The notes beneath the pieces are model-generated. The model searched no databases, was not told where the DNA came from, and saw only the letters and a program-made list of their open reading frames with translations. Below, piece by piece: positions 1 to 7,453 of a DNA stretch of 64,000 nucleotides (positions are counted from its first letter, which is position 1; the number at the start of each line of letters is the position of its first letter). The stretch is from Streptomyces sp. NBC_01237 (GTDB lineage: Bacteria > Actinomycetota > Actinomycetes > Streptomycetales > Streptomycetaceae), in NCBI RefSeq assembly GCF_035917275.1, contig NZ_CP108508.1:4898001-4962000 (forward strand), written 5' to 3'. The translations under genes and the position numbers were made by a program.

Positions 1-321
1 TGCGGCGGGGTTCAGTTCGCCGCCCGCCCAGAGCGTGTCCGCGACCGTGAGCTGTGGGTACAGCGGCTTCTCCTGGGCGACGTACGCGATCCGTTCGCGG
101 ACCTCGGCGGGGGACGAGCCCAGGACGCGCACGGTGCCCTCGCCCGGTGCGCGCAGTCCCGCCGCCAGTGCGAGCAGCGTGGACTTGCCGGCCCCGTTGG
201 GCCCGACGAGCGCGCAGACCCGTCCGGCGGGCAGCCGGAAGGTGCAGTCGCGCAGGGCCCATTGCTTTCTGCGCCCGTACGTCATTCCGAGGCCGTCCGC
301 CTCGATCGCAGCGCCAGTCAT
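1..321 (-). CDS. ABC transporter ATP-binding protein (5' part only)
   Basis: Only the first ~107 residues lie in the window; the gene runs off the left edge. The translated start reads MTGAAIEADGLGMTYGRR, and a Walker A motif GPNGAGKST follows about residues 40-48, then the Q-loop region AYVAQEKPLYP. It is the nucleotide-binding subunit of an ABC-2-type exporter and would hydrolyse ATP at the inner membrane face. Its ATG overlaps the TGA of the upstream GntR regulator by 4 bp, so the two are translationally coupled. This GntR(YtrA)-ABC arrangement is a common self-regulated exporter operon in Gram-positive bacteria; the permease presumably lies beyond the edge. The substrate cannot be told. 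Confidence 0.85.
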   Translation of the reverse strand, partial: MTGAAIEADGLGMTYGRRKQWALRDCTFRLPAGRVCALVGPNGAGKSTLLALAAGLRAPGEGTVRVLGSSPAEVRERIAYVAQEKPLYPQLTVADTLWAGGELNPAA

Positions 322-728
322 GCGTGCTGGTCCCCCTTGAATGTGCTGTCCAGTACGGCGGTGAAGAGGGCGCTCACGTCGTCCCTCTCCAGCCCGGCCT
401 TCCGGGCCCGGCGGGCCCAGTCGGTGAGTTCGGCGCGCAGCGGCGCGTCGGTGTCGGCCGCGGCGCCGCCGAGGGTCCGGCGCACGAAGGTGCCGAGCCC
501 GCGACGGGCTTCCACGAGCCCTTCGCGCTCCAGTTCGCGGTAGGCCTTGAGCACGGTGTTCGGGTTGATGGCCGTGGCTTCGACGACCTCCCGTGCGGTG
601 GGCAGCCGGTCGCCCGGCTCCAGCACGCCCAGCCGTAGGGCCTGCTTGGTCTGCTGGACGATCTGGAGGTAGGTGGCGACGCCGCTGCGCCGGTCGATGC
701 GGAACTCGACCGCTGCGGACTCTGCCAT
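318..728 (-). CDS. GntR-family transcriptional regulator (YtrA type)
   Basis: 136 residues, the short YtrA subfamily: an N-terminal winged helix (YLQIVQQTKQALRLG, then PTAREVVEATAINPNTVLKAYRELEREGLV) and only a short dimerisation tail, without a ligand-binding domain. I chose the ATG at 728 because a GGGTGG ribosome site lies just upstream; a GTG at 737 in the same frame is possible (139 aa). Both lie beside or inside a perfect 28-base dyad (734-767), so the regulator very likely represses its own operon. The next gene, an ABC ATPase, overlaps by 4 bp. By analogy with YtrA regulators it probably responds to cell-envelope or drug stress, but no ligand can be inferred. Confidence 0.9.
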   Translation of the reverse strand: MAESAAVEFRIDRRSGVATYLQIVQQTKQALRLGVLEPGDRLPTAREVVEATAINPNTVLKAYRELEREGLVEARRGLGTFVRRTLGGAAADTDAPLRAELTDWARRARKAGLERDDVSALFTAVLDSTFKGDQHA

Positions 729-733
729 GTTCA

Positions 734-767
734 CCACCCTTTCACTAATTGAGTAGTGAAAGGGTGG
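734..767. promoter_or_regulatory. Perfect 14-6-14 palindrome, probable GntR operator
   Basis: CCACCCTTTCACTA (734-747) is repeated exactly as its reverse complement at 754-767 with a 6-bp AT-rich spacer. It sits at the 5' end of the gntR/ABC operon and contains the alternative GTG start and the ribosome-binding site. A bound dimer would therefore block both transcription and ribosome loading. The match to the regulator is inference from position. Confidence 0.8.
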
Positions 768-821
768 CGCAAAGAAGGGGCGGCGTCAAGTGGCGCCGCC
801 CCTGCCGGAGATGAGGCCAGG

Positions 822-1745
822 TCAGGACTCCGTGCGGTACATCAGGTCCACCTCGTGGGTGGTGAAACCCATCCGCTCGTACACCGTCACGGCCGCCGTG
901 TTGTCGGCGTCGACGTAGAGCATCGCGGTGGGCAGCCCCTCGGCGGCCAGGTGGCGCAGCCCGATCGCGGTGAGCGCCTTGCCGAGGCCGCCGCCCTGCG
1001 CGTCGGGCCTGATGCCGACGACGTACACCTCGCCCAGCTGCTCCCGGGCGTGCACCTTGGTCCAGTGGAAGCCGACGATCTCGCCCCCGCGCTCGGCCAG
1101 GAAGAAGCCCTTCGGGTCGAACCAGGACTCCGCCTCGCGGTCGTCCAGGTCCTGCTGGGTCAGGGAGCCCTGCTCGGGGTGGTGGGCGAAGGCGGCGCTG
1201 TTCACGGCGAGCCAGGCGGTGTCGTCCTGTCCGGGCACGAAGGTGCGGACGGTGACGCCCTCGGGCAGGACCGGGGCGGCGAGGTCGAGGGGGATCAGCG
1301 TGCGCCGGAGCTGGCGCAGCTCGCGGAAGAGGGAGAGGCCGAGGACCTGGGCCAGATGCCGGGCGGCGGACCCACCGCCGTGCGCCCACACCCGCAGCCG
1401 CTTGCCGGTCGTGGCGAGGAGAGCGGCGCCCAGGGCCCGCCCGTGCCCGTGGCCCCGGTGGGCGGGATGCACGACGAGTTCGGCGGCGGGGGCTTCGACG
1501 GGGTCGGTGTCCTCCAGCTGGGCGTACCCGGCGAGGGTGCCGCCGGTGGTGAGCAGGAGGTGGCGCACGCCCACACGGTGTCCGCCCCGGAGTCGGAGCC
1601 GCCCCTGCTCGGAGACCGCTTGCCTGCCGTCGGAGCGGGCCGCCTCGCCGAGCAGGTCGAGGACGGCTTCGGCCTGCGCGGGGTCGAGCGCGTCGAGGGT
1701 CTGAATCTCGCGTCCGGGGGCGGGGAGGGGCACATCAGTCGTCAT
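822..1745 (-). CDS. mshD: Mycothiol synthase (acetyl-CoA:Cys-GlcN-Ins acetyltransferase)
   Basis: 307 residues with two tandem GNAT folds. It catalyses the last step of mycothiol synthesis, acetylating Cys-GlcN-Ins with acetyl-CoA. The C-terminal active domain shows the acetyl-CoA loop region VVGIRPDAQGGGLGKALT and the terminal MLYVDADNTAAVTVYERMGF; the degenerate N-terminal domain has VHPAHRGHGHGRALG. Length and architecture fit MshD. The open frame extends far upstream, but the start is set at the ATG giving MTTDVPLPAPG because a TACGCT box (1753-1758, minus strand) lies 7 nt before it, implying a leaderless mRNA. mshA, the first committed gene of the same pathway, is at 54.0 kb. Confidence 0.95.
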   Translation of the reverse strand: MTTDVPLPAPGREIQTLDALDPAQAEAVLDLLGEAARSDGRQAVSEQGRLRLRGGHRVGVRHLLLTTGGTLAGYAQLEDTDPVEAPAAELVVHPAHRGHGHGRALGAALLATTGKRLRVWAHGGGSAARHLAQVLGLSLFRELRQLRRTLIPLDLAAPVLPEGVTVRTFVPGQDDTAWLAVNSAAFAHHPEQGSLTQQDLDDREAESWFDPKGFFLAERGGEIVGFHWTKVHAREQLGEVYVVGIRPDAQGGGLGKALTAIGLRHLAAEGLPTAMLYVDADNTAAVTVYERMGFTTHEVDLMYRTES

Positions 1746-1780
1746 GCGTACGAGCGTACGGCGGACGGCTTCGAGGCGGG

Positions 1781-2501
1781 TCACACGGCTCCGGGCGGGG
1801 CGTGCAGCACCTGATCCGCGATCCGCGACAGATCCTCGGCACTGGGCAGCAGCCCGCGGACCCGCTCGGGCAGACCGGCATACGTACTGACGGCCAGTGG
1901 GTGGTTGGAACCGCGCAACGCGTACTCGACCATGGCCCGGTCGCGGCTCTCCGCGATGAGGATGCCGATGGTGGGCTCGTCGCGTTCCTTGTCCCGGACC
2001 AGGTCGTCCACCACCGCCACGTAGAACCCGAGCTGCCCGAAGTGCTCGGGCCGGGCCTTTTGCGTCTTGAGCTCCAGTAGAAGTCCAGCTCAAAGCGGGT
2101 TTTGCACTTGCTCATGAGGAGGGCGACGTGGCCCCACGGCAATTGCGCAACAGCTTGTTGCGCAATTGAGTCGGGCCAGGTCCGCGCCATCTGCTGCATG
2201 TACTGGAGATTGCGGGTGCTGAACCCCCGCTGGTTCGGGAACTCCGTCCGCAGCTCGGTGGCGATGCGGTCGATGACCTTCGTCCCCCACCGCTCCCCGC
2301 TCTGCCGCTCTGCCGCTCCAGGATCGTCCGCCCGATCTCCCAGTACATCAGCAGCATCTCGGTGTTGACCTTGAGCTGTGCGCGCACATGCGCGCCCCGC
2401 ACGATCGACTTCAGCTGGTCGACCATCTCGTTGAAGCCCGGCGGCAGGTCCGGCGTCCGTGCGCCCGGTACGACGGCCTTGGCCGTCAGTTCGCTGTCCA
2501 T
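1781..2501 (-). pseudogene. Broken DUF1016 (YhcG-type PDDEXK) nuclease gene
   Basis: Three pieces of one family occur in order but in different frames. The start (from 2501) reads MDSELTAKAV... then MLLMYWEIGRTILERQ, the typical DUF1016 N-terminus. Near 2310 the frame shifts to VIDRIATELRTEFPNQRGFS and LQYMQQMARTWPD, ending at FELDFYW near 2090. A third frame carries the C-terminal nuclease tail VAVVDDLVRDKERDEPTIGILI to 1781. The middle of the protein, roughly 100 residues, is missing between the last two pieces. So there is at least one frameshift plus an internal deletion. DUF1016 proteins are linked to restriction and phage-defence loci; this copy is dead unless a fragment has been reused. 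Confidence 0.8.
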
Positions 2502-2725
2502 GCCGTACAGGCTTGCGCCACACGTGAGTGCCGTGACGTTTCTGCCTGCATATGTAAGCCAAACGAGTTATATGCACCGTTAGGTCCTCCCTGTGACCTC
2601 AAGGGCAACCAGCTCGTAACCCGAAAGCCCCTGTTGCGCTACGCGCGTTGACTCTAGGCTGCGGCAGGCAGGATTCAGACTTTTGACCACTTCCCAACCC
2701 TCCCGCTGAACTCACAAGGGGACCG

Positions 2726-4549
2726 ATGTCAGCGACTCCGCAGAAGAACCGTGCGTCCCGGCGGGTGCTCGCCGCCGCAGCCGGGCTGGCCACCGTGGGC
2801 GCGCTCGTCGCCGCGCTGCCGGCCGGCGCCCAGGACCGGGGCAACGGCCACGGTCACGGCCACGGGCACGGGCACAAGCCCCGTACCGTCGACGTGCAAC
2901 TGCTGTCCTTCAACGACCTCCACGGCAACCTGGAGCCCCCGGCCGGTTCCGCGGGCACGGTCTCCGAGACGCAGGCCGACGGCACGGTGAAGTCGGTTCC
3001 GGCCGGTGGCGTCGAGTACCTGGCCACCTCGCTGCGCAAGGCGCGCGAGGGCAACCGCTACTCCGTCACGGCCGCGGGCGGTGACATGGTGGGCGCGAGC
3101 CCGCTGCTGTCGGGGCTCTTCCACGACGAGCCGACGATCGAGGCGCTGAACGGGCTCGACCTCGATGTCACGTCGGTCGGCAACCACGAGTTCGACGAGG
3201 GCGCCACCGAGCTGGCCCGTCTCCAGAACGGCGGCTGCCACCCGACGGAGGGCTGCTACGAGAAGGGCAAGAAGTTCAAGGGCGCGGACTTCCCCTACCT
3301 CGCGGCCAACGTGACGAAGGAGAAGACGGGCAAGCCGCTTCTCAAGCCGTACACGGTGTGGAAGAAGAACGGCGTCAAGATCGGCTTCATCGGAGTGACC
3401 CTGGAGGGCACCCCGAACATCGTCACGGCCAACGGCGTCAAGGGCCTGAAGTTCCACGACGAGGTCGAGACGATCAACAAGTACGCCAGGGAACTGGACC
3501 GCAAGGGCGTCAAGTCGATCGTCGCGCTGATCCACGAGGGCGGGGCCCCGGCCTCCACCTCGTACAACTACGACTGCGACAGCCCCGGCGCCGGTGACGG
3601 CATCTCCGGGCCGATCGTCGACATCGCCAAGGGCATCACGCCGAAGGTGGACGCGCTCGTCACGGGCCACACCCACCAGGCGTACGTGTGCACCGTCCCC
3701 GACCCGGCGGGCAAGCCCCGCATGGTCACCTCGGCGTCCTCGTTCGGCAAGGTCTACACCGACACGACGCTCACCTACGACCGCCGCACCAAGGACATCG
3801 TCCGTACGTCGGTGAAGTCCGCGAACCACGTCGTCAGCCGGGAGCAGTCCAAGGCCACCGACATGACGAAGCTGATCGCCCGCTGGAACGCCCTCGCGGC
3901 TCCCATAGCCAACAGGCCGCAGGGCTGGATCACCGCCGACATCAACGGCCGCGGCTCCACGGCCCCCGAGAAGCCGCTCGGCAACCTGATCGCCGACGCC
4001 CAGCTGGAGGGCCTGGCCCCGGCCGACAAGGGCGGCGCCCAGGTCGCGTTCATGAACCCGGGCGGCATCCGCTCGGACCTGGTGCACAAGGCGTCGGGCA
4101 GTGAGGGCGACGGGGTGGTGACGTACGGCGAGGCGTTCACCGTGCAGCCGTTCACCAACATGATGAACGTGGTCGACCTGACCGGCGCGCAGCTGGTCGA
4201 GGCCCTTCAGCAGCAGGTCAGCGGCTCCAACGAGGCCAGCCCGAAGATCCTCCAGGTCTCCAGGGGCCTCACCTACACGCTGGACATGACGAAGACGGGC
4301 GCGGCCCGCGTGGTCACCGACACCATCAAGCTCGACGGCGCGGCGATCGACCCGGCGAAGAGCTACCGCGTCGCGATGAACGAGTTCCTCGCGGGCGGCG
4401 GCGACGGCTTCGCGGCCCTCGGCCAGGGCACGAACAAGCTGGTCGGCGCGTCCGACCTGGACGTGTTCAACACCTACCTGGCGGCCCACTCCACGGCGAC
4501 GGCCCCGCTGGCCCCGCCGGCCACGGACCGGATCACGATCATCAAGTGA
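2726..4549 (+). CDS. Secreted 5'-nucleotidase / bifunctional metallophosphatase
   Basis: 607 residues. A signal peptide (SRRVLAAAAGLATVGALVA, cleavage near AGAQ, residue ~34) is followed by an unusual His-Gly run (NGHGHGHGHGHGHK). The metallophosphoesterase domain (about 50-340) has the metal motifs SFNDLHGN, GNHEFDEG, IHEG and TGHTH; the C-terminal 5'-nucleotidase domain (about 380-600) has MNPGGIRSDL, YGEAFTVQPF and the substrate loop AGGGDGFAAL. It hydrolyses extracellular nucleotides to nucleosides and phosphate. AGGGGACC precedes the ATG. Homologues are often in the PhoP regulon; I could not pick out a convincing PHO box. A strong terminator follows at 4590. Confidence 0.95.
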   Translation: MSATPQKNRASRRVLAAAAGLATVGALVAALPAGAQDRGNGHGHGHGHGHKPRTVDVQLLSFNDLHGNLEPPAGSAGTVSETQADGTVKSVPAGGVEYLATSLRKAREGNRYSVTAAGGDMVGASPLLSGLFHDEPTIEALNGLDLDVTSVGNHEFDEGATELARLQNGGCHPTEGCYEKGKKFKGADFPYLAANVTKEKTGKPLLKPYTVWKKNGVKIGFIGVTLEGTPNIVTANGVKGLKFHDEVETINKYARELDRKGVKSIVALIHEGGAPASTSYNYDCDSPGAGDGISGPIVDIAKGITPKVDALVTGHTHQAYVCTVPDPAGKPRMVTSASSFGKVYTDTTLTYDRRTKDIVRTSVKSANHVVSREQSKATDMTKLIARWNALAAPIANRPQGWITADINGRGSTAPEKPLGNLIADAQLEGLAPADKGGAQVAFMNPGGIRSDLVHKASGSEGDGVVTYGEAFTVQPFTNMMNVVDLTGAQLVEALQQQVSGSNEASPKILQVSRGLTYTLDMTKTGAARVVTDTIKLDGAAIDPAKSYRVAMNEFLAGGGDGFAALGQGTNKLVGASDLDVFNTYLAAHSTATAPLAPPATDRITIIK

Positions 4550-4589
4550 CCCCGTGACGCGGGTGACCGCATGAGTGCGTGAGTACATG

Positions 4590-4628
4590 GGTGGGGGCGG
4601 TGGGCCGGAAGGGCCCGCCGCCCCCACC
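4590..4628 (+). terminator. Rho-independent-type terminator hairpin
   Basis: A 17-bp stem with one G-T pair (4590-4606 against 4612-4628) and a 5-nt loop, GC-rich in the actinomycete style. It follows the nucleotidase gene and also precedes the convergent small gene ending at 4717, so it may work in both directions. Confidence 0.8.
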
Positions 4629-4716
4629 TTCTTGGTCTCCGTACGCCGCCGCTCTCGATGCGGCCCTGCTCGACCAGGTGCTCGGAGGCGTCGGGATCGC
4701 GTTGTTGCGACGGCCT

Positions 4717-4893
4717 TCAGCCGGAAGCGTCCCGCCCACGCGGTGGCCGTCGTCCGCGCCCTCCCGCCGCGTCTTCCGGTCGCGTACGCGGCACCGGCGC
4801 GAAGGTCAGCCCGGCGGCGAGCGCGCCGAGGACGACGGCGACGACCACGAAGTCCCAGTGCGGTACGTCGCCGCAGGGTACGGGAGGCGTCAC
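4717..4893 (-). CDS. Small single-pass membrane protein coupled to the ATPase gene
   Basis: A 58-residue frame beginning with GTG at 4893. Its start overlaps the stop of the anti-sigma-like ATPase (4890-5342) as GTGA, the usual sign of translational coupling. The protein has one hydrophobic helix (DFVVVAVVLGALAAGLTF, about residues 14-31) and a basic, Arg/Pro-rich tail. I do not recognise a family. Coupling suggests it may anchor or assist the ATPase at the membrane; that is inference. The frame has normal codon use, so it is more than a chance overlap, but no homology support is available. Confidence 0.55.
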   Translation of the reverse strand: MTPPVPCGDVPHWDFVVVAVVLGALAAGLTFAPVPRTRPEDAAGGRGRRPPRGRDASG

Positions 4894-5342
4894 GGCTGCG
4901 GATCGGGCCGGCCCAGCGTGAACCAGACGGCCTTGTGCCCCGGCAGGCAGCCGTCCAGCGTGTTGGTGCCCCATGCGAGTGCGAGGCTTTCCACCAGCAA
5001 CAGGCCCCTTCCACCGCCGTGTTCCGGCCCCGCCCGCAGAGCGGCGAGCGCGTTCCCGGCGCAGGCCTCCTCATCCGCGACGGAGACGGTGACCCGCTTC
5101 CGGTTGACCGCGACCTGGACGCGGATCAGCGACGTACGGGTGTGCCGGTGTGCGTTGGTGACCACCTCCGAGACGCAGAGGCGTGCGTCGTCCACGAGGC
5201 TGAGATGCCGGCTCACCCGCAGCAACGAACCGACGAAGTCCCGCGCGATCCTGGCGGCGTTGGCGGTGCTGGGAAGGGTGAGGCGGTATCGCTCGCTCCC
5301 AAAGGGTGCACGGAGGGGCGGGGTTGGGGCGGTGGTGAACAT
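4890..5342 (-). CDS. ATP-binding protein, RsbW-like serine kinase/anti-sigma type (HATPase_c)
   Basis: 150 residues forming a single GHKL ATPase domain: N-box SEVVTNAHRHTR (about 67-78), VADEEA in place of the usual G1 region, and GRGLLLVESLA as the G2 region. The start MFTTAPTPPLRAP at 5342 is preceded by GTGGGGAAA. Streptomyces carry dozens of such solitary kinases; most act on anti-sigma antagonists or on partner regulators. It is transcribed divergently from an HTH-DUF5753 and DUF397 pair (5589-6649), the three-gene arrangement typical of whiJ-type developmental loci. A 58-residue membrane protein is coupled downstream. Confidence 0.85.
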   Translation of the reverse strand: MFTTAPTPPLRAPFGSERYRLTLPSTANAARIARDFVGSLLRVSRHLSLVDDARLCVSEVVTNAHRHTRTSLIRVQVAVNRKRVTVSVADEEACAGNALAALRAGPEHGGGRGLLLVESLALAWGTNTLDGCLPGHKAVWFTLGRPDPQP

Positions 5343-5588
5343 GTTGGTTTCCCCACATTCTGCGTTCGGACGGGTGCTTCGCTCGTTGTCCGTGGCGATG
5401 GCCGTGTCGCGACGTGTCTCAACGTGCCGCGGATCGGCTGCACTTCGGACCAACCAGCGCGCCGGGTGGTCATGGTGAGGAACGTAGCGTCTGTGTATCA
5501 ATTGTTGTATGTGAATCGCTAAACGCTGATGGAAGTGGACCCGTTAGAGGGACGATGGACACACCGAGCCTGACAAGAGGAGAAGCCG

Positions 5589-6440
5589 ATGCCCCCGAGG
5601 AAGCCGCCGACTGCCCGCCAGTGCCGACTGGGTGCGGAACTGCGCAGGATGCGGGAGCGCGCGGGTCTCTCCCCCACCGAGGCCGCAGGGCTGCTCGGCA
5701 CGGACCGCACCACCATCAGCAACACCGAAGCCGGACGCTTCGGCGTCAGCAGTTCGCGCGTACGTATGTGGGCCAACCACTACGCGTGCCCCGACGAGGC
5801 GTACGTCGACGCGCTGGCAGGCATGGCTGAGGAGCGCGGCAAGGGCTGGTGGGAGGACTACCGTGGCGAACTTCCCAGCGGTGCGCTCGATCTGGCCGAG
5901 TTGGAGCATCACGCCATCGGGTTTCGAGCGGTGCAGATTATGCATATGCCCGGTCTGCTCCAGACCGAGGACTACGCGCGTGCGGTGTACGCCGAAGCCA
6001 TGCCCGTCCCCTCTCCGTCGAACCTTCGCCGCAGGTTGTCGCATCGCCTGAGGCGCCGTGACGTACTTGATCGGCCGAACCCACCCACCTGCACATTCCT
6101 GATCCATGAGGCTGCTCTGCGGATGCAGTACGGCGGTAGGAAGGTCGCGCTGAGTCAGCTCGATCACCTGTTGAAGGAGTCTCAACGCGACAACGTCACC
6201 GTGCGAGTGATCCCGTTCTCCGCAGGCGGCTTTCCGAACTCCGGCAGTTCGACGCACTATGTGTACGGGCCCGTGCCGCAGCTCGACACTGTGCAGACGG
6301 ACACTCCGACCGGGTCCGGATTCGTGGATGCCGAGGTGCGGCTTCAGAACTTTCGGGCTGTGCTCGACCGGACCGAAGGCCGATCCCTCGACCCGCTGAG
6401 TTCGAGGGACTTCATTGGTGAAATCGCACGACAAGTATGA
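5589..6440 (+). CDS. XRE-family HTH regulator with DUF5753 (WhiJ-like)
   Basis: 283 residues. The N-terminal helix-turn-helix (about 10-65: LRRMRERAGLSPTEAAGLLGTDRTTIS, then NTEAGRFGVSS) is followed by the DUF5753 domain (about 95-275) with typical strings QIMHMPGLLQTEDYARAVY and FLIHEAALRMQYGG. The family includes WhiJ of S. coelicolor, which acts with a small DUF397 partner and influences development and antibiotic production. AGAGGAGAAGCC precedes the ATG. The DUF397 partner follows 14 bp downstream and a GHKL ATPase is divergent, so the whole module is intact. Confidence 0.92.
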   Translation: MPPRKPPTARQCRLGAELRRMRERAGLSPTEAAGLLGTDRTTISNTEAGRFGVSSSRVRMWANHYACPDEAYVDALAGMAEERGKGWWEDYRGELPSGALDLAELEHHAIGFRAVQIMHMPGLLQTEDYARAVYAEAMPVPSPSNLRRRLSHRLRRRDVLDRPNPPTCTFLIHEAALRMQYGGRKVALSQLDHLLKESQRDNVTVRVIPFSAGGFPNSGSSTHYVYGPVPQLDTVQTDTPTGSGFVDAEVRLQNFRAVLDRTEGRSLDPLSSRDFIGEIARQV

Positions 6441-6454
6441 AGGCGTGAGAAGCA

Positions 6455-6649
6455 TTGGACATTCAGTGGCGAAAGTCGTCCAAGTCGGCGGATGCCGAGT
6501 CGGACAATTGCCTGGAACTCGCTGATTTCGGTGGCGAGATCCTGATGCGTGAGAGCGACAACCCCGACGTCGTCATCCGCACCACGCGTGCCAAGCTGCG
6601 CGCGTTCCTGGGTGGGGTGAAGGACGGGGAGTTCGACGATCTGGCCTAG
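6455..6649 (+). CDS. DUF397 small partner protein
   Basis: 64 residues starting from TTG (LDIQWRKSSKSADAESDNCL). DUF397 proteins keep the W-R/K-KSS-x(n)-CVE-like core; here the core reads WRKSSKS and NCLELAD, followed by VVIRTTRAKLRAFLGGVKDGEFDDL, the usual end. They pair with the preceding HTH-DUF5753 regulator, probably as an antagonist by direct binding. No other in-frame start is closer to the regulator stop, and GTGAGAAG lies just upstream. Confidence 0.88.
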   Translation: MDIQWRKSSKSADAESDNCLELADFGGEILMRESDNPDVVIRTTRAKLRAFLGGVKDGEFDDLA

Positions 6650-6658
6650 TCGGCCGGG

Positions 6659-7384
6659 TCACGTTCGCTTCGGGCGGTCCCCCCTGGCGCAGGGTGGGGC
6701 CGCCCGTCCGGCAAGCCCCAGCGCTTCCGTCAGGTGGTGACGGGTGTGGGCGAAGGACTTCTCGGCGTTGAGATCTCCCGCATCCACGGTCAGAAGCCGC
6801 CAGGGGGTCCGTGCGAGGAGGCGGCGGGTCAGGTCCGCCTCGTAGCGGAGGTGCGCGGCGGCCGAGGCGAGGTCATGAACAGCCCGGGTGCCGGGGGAAC
6901 CGGCGAGTCTGGCCACGTACCAGTCCTCCCAGGCGGCGCCTTCCCGGTCGACGGCGCGTCGCAGTGCCGTGTCCGGGTCGTCGTGGACGTACACCACCGT
7001 GACCTCGGCGGGTTCCACGGCCCGGGTCAGTTCGGCCATGACGTGGATGAGCGTGTTCTCGTCGTGGCCCCATGCCACGAGGGACGGGACGAACGGCAGG
7101 AGGGCGTCGGTCACCAGGTGGTCCTTGCCTGACCCGAGTGACTCCTCGACGTAGGCCCGGGTGCACGCGACGAGGGTCGCGGGCCGGACACCGGCGGCTC
7201 CGGCGGCTCCGCCGGCGAACTCCTCCGCGACGGGGCGGAAGGCCGGTCGCGTGAGAACGTCGGCCTCCTCGAAATGGTCGACCGATGCGCCGGCGCCGGT
7301 GAGCCAGTCGGCCACTGCCCGGCACAGGGTGGATTTGCCGACGCCGGGGCTGCTTCCGATCACGGAGATGAGATGCGCGGTCAT
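6659..7384 (-). CDS. P-loop kinase-like NTPase of unknown substrate
   Basis: 241 residues. A Walker A motif GSSPGVGKST lies at about residues 9-18, and a phosphate-side lid-like arginine region (ALRRAVDREGAAWEDWY) near residue 155. It resembles uridine/thymidylate-kinase-like proteins encoded singly in Streptomyces, but the acceptor is unknown. I set the start at the ATG giving MTAHLISVIG, directly before the P-loop, although the frame stays open much further upstream. It converges on the DUF397 gene, leaving 9 bp between the stops. Confidence 0.75.
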   Translation of the reverse strand: MTAHLISVIGSSPGVGKSTLCRAVADWLTGAGASVDHFEEADVLTRPAFRPVAEEFAGGAAGAAGVRPATLVACTRAYVEESLGSGKDHLVTDALLPFVPSLVAWGHDENTLIHVMAELTRAVEPAEVTVVYVHDDPDTALRRAVDREGAAWEDWYVARLAGSPGTRAVHDLASAAAHLRYEADLTRRLLARTPWRLLTVDAGDLNAEKSFAHTRHHLTEALGLAGRAAPPCARGDRPKRT

Positions 7385-7453
7385 GGCGACAGTCTCTCCA
7401 TTCTCGGCGCGGGCACGTGAGCCATCGGCATCCGAACCGGAAGAATGCGGTGA

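Noticed and set aside
2502..2725. PHO box upstream of the 5'-nucleotidase
   Set aside because: Expected from the family, but no clear pair of GTTCACC-type repeats could be read.
2729..5074. 781-codon open frame on the minus strand
   Set aside because: Antisense to the nucleotidase; no domain and shadow-type composition.
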